Shown here one piece after another: positions 59,680 to 64,000 of a stretch of DNA of 64,000 bases. The notes beneath the pieces are model-generated. The model searched no databases and was not told the DNA's origin. It worked only from the letters and a program-made list of their open reading frames with translations. Where the stretch lies: NCBI GenBank assembly GCA_051530055.1, contig CM121341.1:15004001-15068000 (forward strand), in the 5' to 3' direction. This DNA comes from Neoechinorhynchus agilis (Eukaryota > Acanthocephala). The number at the start of each line of letters is the position of its first letter. Within the stretch, counting starts at the first letter, position 1. Both the position numbers and the translations under genes were made by a program.

Positions 59680-60230
59680 GACAACCAACCGTTTTATAAC
59701 AACACACCCACCACATGCAAAATCACAAGTACAATGTCAGCGCGCACGATCAATAATCATGCGTTGCGTCGTCAGCAATTAATAATGACGATTTATCGGG
59801 AAAAGAAAAACGCGCATATTTTTAGATTCGTGTACTCCGTCGTAAAGGATCAAGTGAAATTTCGCCAGAATCTTGAATAGCTACTCATTTTCTAAACTAT
59901 CATGCTGCCAAATTAGGAGATGATGAACAAGATAAGGAAGGGAATAAAGATGGCATAAAAATTAGGCGCTTTTCGAGGTGATCTGCCTCCGGAAAAGAAA
60001 GCGGGACCGGAAATATCCCAGGAATTTCGGTTTCCTGGAGCAATCCAGCTGAGTGGAGTGCAGAACGCGGAACTCTCCTAGCGGGAGATCCCTGCGATTG
60101 GTCGGTCAAGAGATGTATTTAAACATCTTCACCATCGACAACACAAACTGAAGTCCTCCAATAATTCGCGAATTAGTGCTAGGACGTTCGCTGTATTGGA
60201 CGCGGCCGGACCCGATCCTGTAGAATGATG
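59680..60230. other. promoter-like, GC-richer block; possible LTR remnant
   Basis: This block adjoins the gag end of the gypsy fossil. On the plus strand, 'gattggtcgg' (inverted CCAAT) at about 60091 is followed about 20 bp later by 'gtatttaaa' (TATA-like). That arrangement is typical of an LTR U3. Boundaries and orientation are uncertain and no second copy is in the window. Confidence 0.3.
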
Positions 60231-60570
60231 AGTTTAGAGATCGACTTCTTATGAGTTATCAAAGTATGAGTACCTTTCTTGGATGATCGCCTGGGTGATC
60301 CGCTGGACGGATTGCACAGGGTTTCTTCGGTTACTTTGGGCGATGATTATTGAGCAGTCACGTACTGACTACTGTATAAGCCAAACCCACATTCATCATC
60401 TAAAGTTAATTTTGAATCCCAACTTCCGAGACCGTGGGATGTTCACTTGTACTCAGATTTCCAGCATCGCCATCGTCAGAAATAAGTTTCGAATTACGAA
60501 CTTTTTGTTTCCTTGATCGAGATCGCAAAAGTCCTCCGAACTGAAAGTTTTATGATGGAGTTGCTCGGGT

Positions 60571-61012
60571 CATAACCTATTTGATTTTGATCTATTGGAA
60601 ATATTTCGCGAGGTAACCTCACCTCATCAGTCATTGCTTGTAAGTTTTAAATGTGTCAGTTGGTCTACATGCTATGACTGATGAGGCGAGGTTACCTCGC
60701 GAAATTATTCCAATAAATCAAAATCAAATAGGTTATGACTGGGAGTATGTTCACCAAAATTATACTTAGACTAACTCGAAGGATTTTCTATCGATGATTT
60801 CTATAAAGTTGGTGCCACCAAAATCCGCTCGATGCTTACATGTCTCTTGATAATTGGAGATTGCCGGGGAATGCTCAATAAGGTGAAAAACATATTTTTA
60901 GATGATTGATGAGGCGAGGTTACTTCGCGAAATATCTCAAATAGGTTATGACCGGGATTATGTCCACCAAAAGTATACTTCGATTAACCCGAGGATTTTC
61001 TATCGATGATAT
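60571..61012. repeat. inverted plus direct repeat array with hammerhead-like cores
   Basis: The arm 60571-60635 (minus) is complementary to 60672-60740 (plus), and 60672-60805 recurs directly at 60901-61012 (offset about 228 bp). Each unit starts with CTGATGA (TTGATGA in the third), then a GCGAGG-TTA-CCTCGC stem-loop, then GAAA. Shared downstream sequence includes 'aaataggttatgac.ggga.t' and 'ggattttctatcgatgat'. See findings for the ribozyme interpretation. Confidence 0.8.
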
Positions 61013-61029
61013 TCTTAAATAAACTGAAT

Positions 61030-61690
61030 CATATCTCTTCTCACTCTAAGCGTTTCTTATATGCCGACGACCAGACTCATCATACAATCGTCCTCCAACT
61101 TCTCCAGCCCATTAACCTCTAACGAGTCATCCACAACAAAAATTTCTGCACCAATTAATACTCATTCGAGCGACTCAGACAATAAACCTTGCGGTAAGCG
61201 ATTGGGAGAGCGTTGAGCCATGCTCCCGATTCTCTAGTGCTGAGAATTTTGAGTTTCAAAATTCAATCATATCTAAAATGGGATTCGCACATCACACTCT
61301 CCCTCAGACGCAATACCTATAAAATTTTGCCTTCTCAGACGCCTTTACCGTTAAGGAATCCATTTGCCCGCTCTCTCCAAAATTTACTACTGCTTTATCT
61401 TTCACCTACAGTTTTCACATCTTTTGCAATCTGTCCAAATCACAAATCCGTTGCCCTAGAATGTTTCATAGAAGAGCCTCTAAAATTTTCACAATGCATT
61501 GATGCTATTTTCATAAAACAATCAAAACCCCTCTCAACCCTACCACCGCAATTTCTTCCACATATCGCTACCTTTTCACAAGGGCGCAACACTCGTAATC
61601 CCAATTCCTTTCATCCTCCTATACCTTCCACCTCGCTCTACCTTCGGTCCTTTTCCCATATTGTCAAATCATCTCGGATATCATGACCCG
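61030..61690 (+). mobile_element. LINE fragment, reverse transcriptase C-terminal part (right half of a split element)
   Basis: RFLYADDQTHHTI (the RT catalytic YADD) near 61050 and, in another frame, FKIQSYLKWDSHITLSLRRN (the LGVxLDxxLxWxxHI block) near 61260. The region between EN and YADD is not seen, and the copy is frame-broken. Same strand as 57060-57720, so they are probably one element interrupted by the gypsy and fold-back material. Confidence 0.65.
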
Positions 61691-62111
61691 AAATGAACCG
61701 TGTGATTTCGAGGGTGAGATCGTTGTCAAAAAGTGGAATGCTCGAATCAATAAGGATGACGATTTTATTGCTTCCAGCGTCCCGCAAAACGAAGTGAAGA
61801 TATGGAATTTCAAAGTGAATTACGCTTCCGACTACTTCGATGGTCTGCAAATATACAATCGAAGTAGTCGGTTTTAATATAATGCAGCCCGTATTATATC
61901 TTAAAATAACAGTTAGAGATGATCGAAAAATTATTTTGTACCTATAATAATTCAGATTACTTATCAAAATTCTCAGTGTAGTTTCGGTTATGTGCAACAA
62001 GAAAACAACACAAGCTGCAAACATTTGTACCGACGTTGTTCAAAAATGTTCTAGAATAACCGAGTGAATAGATAAAAGAAAGTATTGAAGCGACTTACAC
62101 CAATCGGAAAA
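61691..62111. other. spacer upstream of the small secreted-protein gene
   Basis: The 128-codon minus frame at 61638-62024 overlaps the LINE tail and has one hydrophobic N-terminal stretch. I see no domain and do not call it. An inverted repeat ('gactacttcgatggtctgca' and its partial complement) lies near 61830-61875. Confidence 0.4.
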
Positions 62112-62462
62112 ATGAAAATCTTTCTCACTTTTGTTGCTCTTCTCTCCGTGGTTGCGGCCGTTCAGAAACGAGGGGTTTACGAGGCAGCTTCACCCTCCGA
62201 ACTCACAACGTTCGTCCGTGAGGTGGCGTGGGCAATGACCTCGAGAACTTGTGGAGTAGAGATCGCTAATCTTCCACCGACTCTTAAGAACGAACAGACT
62301 CTTGCTATTCACTTCAAAGTTACCAGACCAGTCATCGCAGACATGGTTTATGAAATGGAAGTCGACGTTGAACCAGCGAGATTTGTTCTCCTAAGTCTAA
62401 CGTACGTTAATCCACAGCTTTACAAAGTCGTGGATGCGTCATGTCCTAAAGGATCGCAATGA
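62112..62462 (+). CDS. small secreted protein, possibly cystatin-fold
   Basis: 116 residues in one exon. I do not recognise a named family. The signal peptide is MKIFLTFVALLSVVAAV with a likely cut near residue 17. The mature part has a helix-like segment (SELTTFVREVAWAMTSRTC), then strands LAIHFKVTRPVIADMVYEME and RFVLLSLTYV, and two cysteines (about residues 46 and 111) that could form one disulphide. RPVIADMVYEMEV loosely recalls the cystatin QVVAGxNYxLxV strand, but the QxVxG inhibitory loop is not intact and no C-terminal PW is seen. The start was chosen at the ATG that begins the signal peptide. No AATAAA is close downstream. It stands alone among transposon debris. Confidence 0.6.
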   Translation: MKIFLTFVALLSVVAAVQKRGVYEAASPSELTTFVREVAWAMTSRTCGVEIANLPPTLKNEQTLAIHFKVTRPVIADMVYEMEVDVEPARFVLLSLTYVNPQLYKVVDASCPKGSQ

Positions 62463-62756
62463 ATCAGAAGATGTAAAAGTGACTAGTTTGAATATGCCAT
62501 AGATTAGTATTTATCGCTTAAACATAAATTTTATTCGTTACTTGGGAGCGGTGAATGGAAAGATTAACACTGGTTCTATTGCAAAATTTAACAAGCTGCA
62601 TAATATAAATTTTGTGAATTACCATTGGAAAACAAACGCGTTTACGACTAATTTTGTACGGCTTCGTTCCATCGTTAAAAGCTATATACTATTCTCTGAA
62701 GATCCCAGTACATTTGAAATTATGAAAAAGCCAATCTGCGAACAAAATACATAGTA
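62463..62756. other. downstream spacer, no gene seen
   Basis: A 70-codon frame at 62542-62754 runs up to the hairpin at 62757 and has no recognisable content. Confidence 0.4.
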
Positions 62757-62869
62757 CCCTTCCTCGGCTTTTTGGCATGAAGCCACACCGATCTTTTACA
62801 TCAGAGATTTCTTATGTTGTCTGATGTAAGAGATCCGCGTGGCTTCATGTCAAAGAGCCGAGGAAGGGA
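62757..62869. repeat. near-perfect 48-bp inverted repeat (hairpin element)
   Basis: The arms 'cccttcctcggctttttggc' through 'ttttacatcag' (62757-62804) and their complement (about 62822-62869) surround a 17-bp loop. There are only a few mismatches. It has the size and form of a tiny non-autonomous fold-back element. Confidence 0.85.
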
Positions 62870-62914
62870 TGTAATAATATGAATCAATAGAACCGGCCTG
62901 CCAGTAACCGTGAA

Positions 62915-63365
62915 AAAGGCCACACATAGATAGATACTGAAAAGTTATCAGCTGGCCAGACTTCAAAAATGGAAAAAAAATCAATTGGCCCAGAATTAAA
63001 AATCAAAACAGGCAGAGTTTGTACATTCGGTAGTTGTGCCGAGGTGGTCAAGTGGACTAATGCTCCTGATCCAAGTCAGGATCAAAGTGTTCGAATCGGT
63101 TACCGCCGATGACGCACAACCAAAGTAGACGAAATACCGATGATGGGAGGAAACACTGATGAGTCCCGCCTCCTCCGAAGGTATCTGAGGATCCGGAGGG
63201 ATGTACAAAGCTTATAACCGTATGGTTCAGAGTACTAAGTGATTTTATGCGCTTTCCTGAACCAGATCGATGGGCTGTTTGCCAAAGGAAAATTATAAGC
63301 TGTGAAACAGGCCCACACATAGATAAATACTCAAAGGTTACTGGTTTGCCAGACTTCAAAATATA
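62915..63365 (+). mobile_element. composite SINE/fold-back element, copy 3, with tRNA-like head
   Basis: Bounded by direct repeats: 'cacacatagatagatactga' to 'ggccagacttcaaaa' at 62925-62977, and 'cacacatagataaatactc' to 'gccagacttcaaaa' at 63313-63362. The inside holds a tRNA-like module (63033-63120), then the family segments 'ctgaggatccggagggat', 'aagtgattttatgcgct' and 'gaaaattataagctgtgaa' shared with copies 1 and 2. Only this copy keeps the tRNA-like head. Confidence 0.75.
63033..63120 (+). other. tRNA-like module (SINE head), not a functional tRNA
   Basis: Perfect 7-bp acceptor-like ends (GTTGTGC and GCACAAC), an A-box-like TGGTCAAGTGG at 63045-63055 and a B-box-like GTTCGAATC at 63090-63098. 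The anticodon-arm-like TCCTGA/TCAGGA has a 6-nt loop. About 12 extra bases separate the T-loop from the acceptor strand, and the T stem does not pair, so it cannot be a working tRNA. It fits an RNA polymerase III promoter derived from a Leu/Ser-type tRNA. Confidence 0.6.
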
Positions 63366-63419
63366 TAGAATGTTTAAAAGCGCTACATCAGGTTGTAGTT
63401 CAACTCAAAAAACCAACGC

Positions 63420-64000
63420 GCTCTGTTTTCTAGTTGTACTCCATGCAACATGCGTGCATATCGATTGGTGGACCTCTGACGTACTCGCCACACAGCTCCC
63501 CCAAGAGGCTCCGCTAAGTCTTCCGTGGCCGTCCTCGCTTGCGTGGTATGTCGGCTTCGACTGTGGAGGAAGGGTCACAATGCGCGGGTTTCAGCCTGTC
63601 TATCGCAATCGTTTCGTTGCGTCCTCTATAATCAATCGTGAAATATTTTTCACCTGCTTCGATTACTCTGTAGGGTCCTCTGTATGCTGGCAGCAGCGGT
63701 CCTCCGATCTGCTCACTCCTGACGAACACATGGCGTGCGATCTTAAGGGCTTTTGGGACGTAGGTCGAGATATTTCCATGTCGTGACGTCGGTACAGAGA
63801 CTAACGAACGGATCCGATCGCGCAAACTTTCGAGTTGGTTTCCTAGATTGGCTCGTGTCGGTGTAGGGCTAACGAAATCGCTGGGAACTCTAATTGGGCT
63901 CCCGTAGACTCGTTCAGCGGATGACGTCCCAAAATCGGATTTAGGCGATGTCCTCGTGCCCAGCAGGACCCACGGCAGCTCGTCATACCAATTGGCACAT
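63420..64000 (-). mobile_element. second Ty3/gypsy fossil, integrase end, runs off the window
   Basis: The minus strand carries the end of an integrase. The end of the core region (the ELPWVLLGTRT block) lies near 63950, and the C-terminal domain (YRGPYRVIEAGEKYFTIDY, IDRLKPA) is at 63514-63825. It differs from the integrase of the 57.7-59.7 kb fossil, so it is another gypsy lineage. It is only partly in the window. It is broken or at least incomplete here, and its state outside the window is unknown. Confidence 0.8.

Noticed and set aside
63033-63120. Functional Leu/Ser tRNA gene
   Set aside because: The anticodon loop has 6 nt, the T stem does not pair, and about 12 extra bases precede the acceptor strand. 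It reads as a SINE head.
1-64000. CRISPR arrays, bacterial operons or prophage
   Set aside because: Spliced genes, septin, axonemal dynein and eukaryotic retroelements throughout. No spacer-repeat arrays of CRISPR form are seen.

Overview
The window is metazoan nuclear DNA, AT-rich, with intron-split genes separated by transposon-rich spacers. Introns that could be placed base by base are mostly 46-55 nt (septin, TXNDC17, twinkle, dynein), with a few of 80-450 nt. A full outer-arm axonemal dynein heavy chain shows that the animal builds motile cilia or flagella, which argues against nematodes. Tiny introns, a Penelope-like element with a GIY-YIG nuclease, gypsy elements and an RTE LINE point to an invertebrate (or possibly a compact-genome chordate). 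The phylum cannot be fixed from sequence alone.

Layout. 1-8.6 kb: POLR1C (+), a four-helix membrane protein (+), a duplicated spacer present with and without the POLR1C block, and a PPP1R3-type glycogen-targeting subunit (-). 8.6-18.4 kb: gene-poor, holding a fold-back element, LINE remnants, an 18-bp minisatellite and a Penelope-like fossil. 18.5-23.6 kb: TXNDC17 (+), tail to tail with a septin-7-type gene (-). 24.9-28.8 kb: a large charged protein (-) built of 48-residue repeats. 30-38.4 kb: SH3BGR family (-), TFIIF beta/RAP30 (+), mitochondrial helicase Twinkle (-), an RTE LINE (-) and an intronless TBP-like factor (-). 39.2-56 kb: the dynein heavy chain (-), about 30 exons. 57-64 kb: a mobile-element graveyard: a LINE apparently split by a 3.3-kb insert, two gypsy fossils, a fold-back array with hammerhead-like cores and a tRNA-headed repeat. 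One small secreted-protein gene (+) sits among them.

The host genes are mostly unrelated housekeeping genes: transcription (POLR1C, GTF2F2, TBP-like), mtDNA replication (Twinkle), cytoskeleton and cilia (septin, dynein), redox (TXNDC17, SH3BGR) and glycogen control (PPP1R3). They are not an operon. Gene ends look compact: several AATAAA signals overlap or closely follow the stop codon, and several ATGs sit just after an acceptor-like AG.

Most interesting leads: repeated CTGATGA-stem-GAAA units at 60.6-60.93 kb that resemble hammerhead ribozyme cores; the POLR1C 'with/without' duplication; a TBP-like factor lacking most TATA-intercalating phenylalanines; a Twinkle that keeps primase-type cysteine pairs; and the recently homogenised 144-bp coding array.
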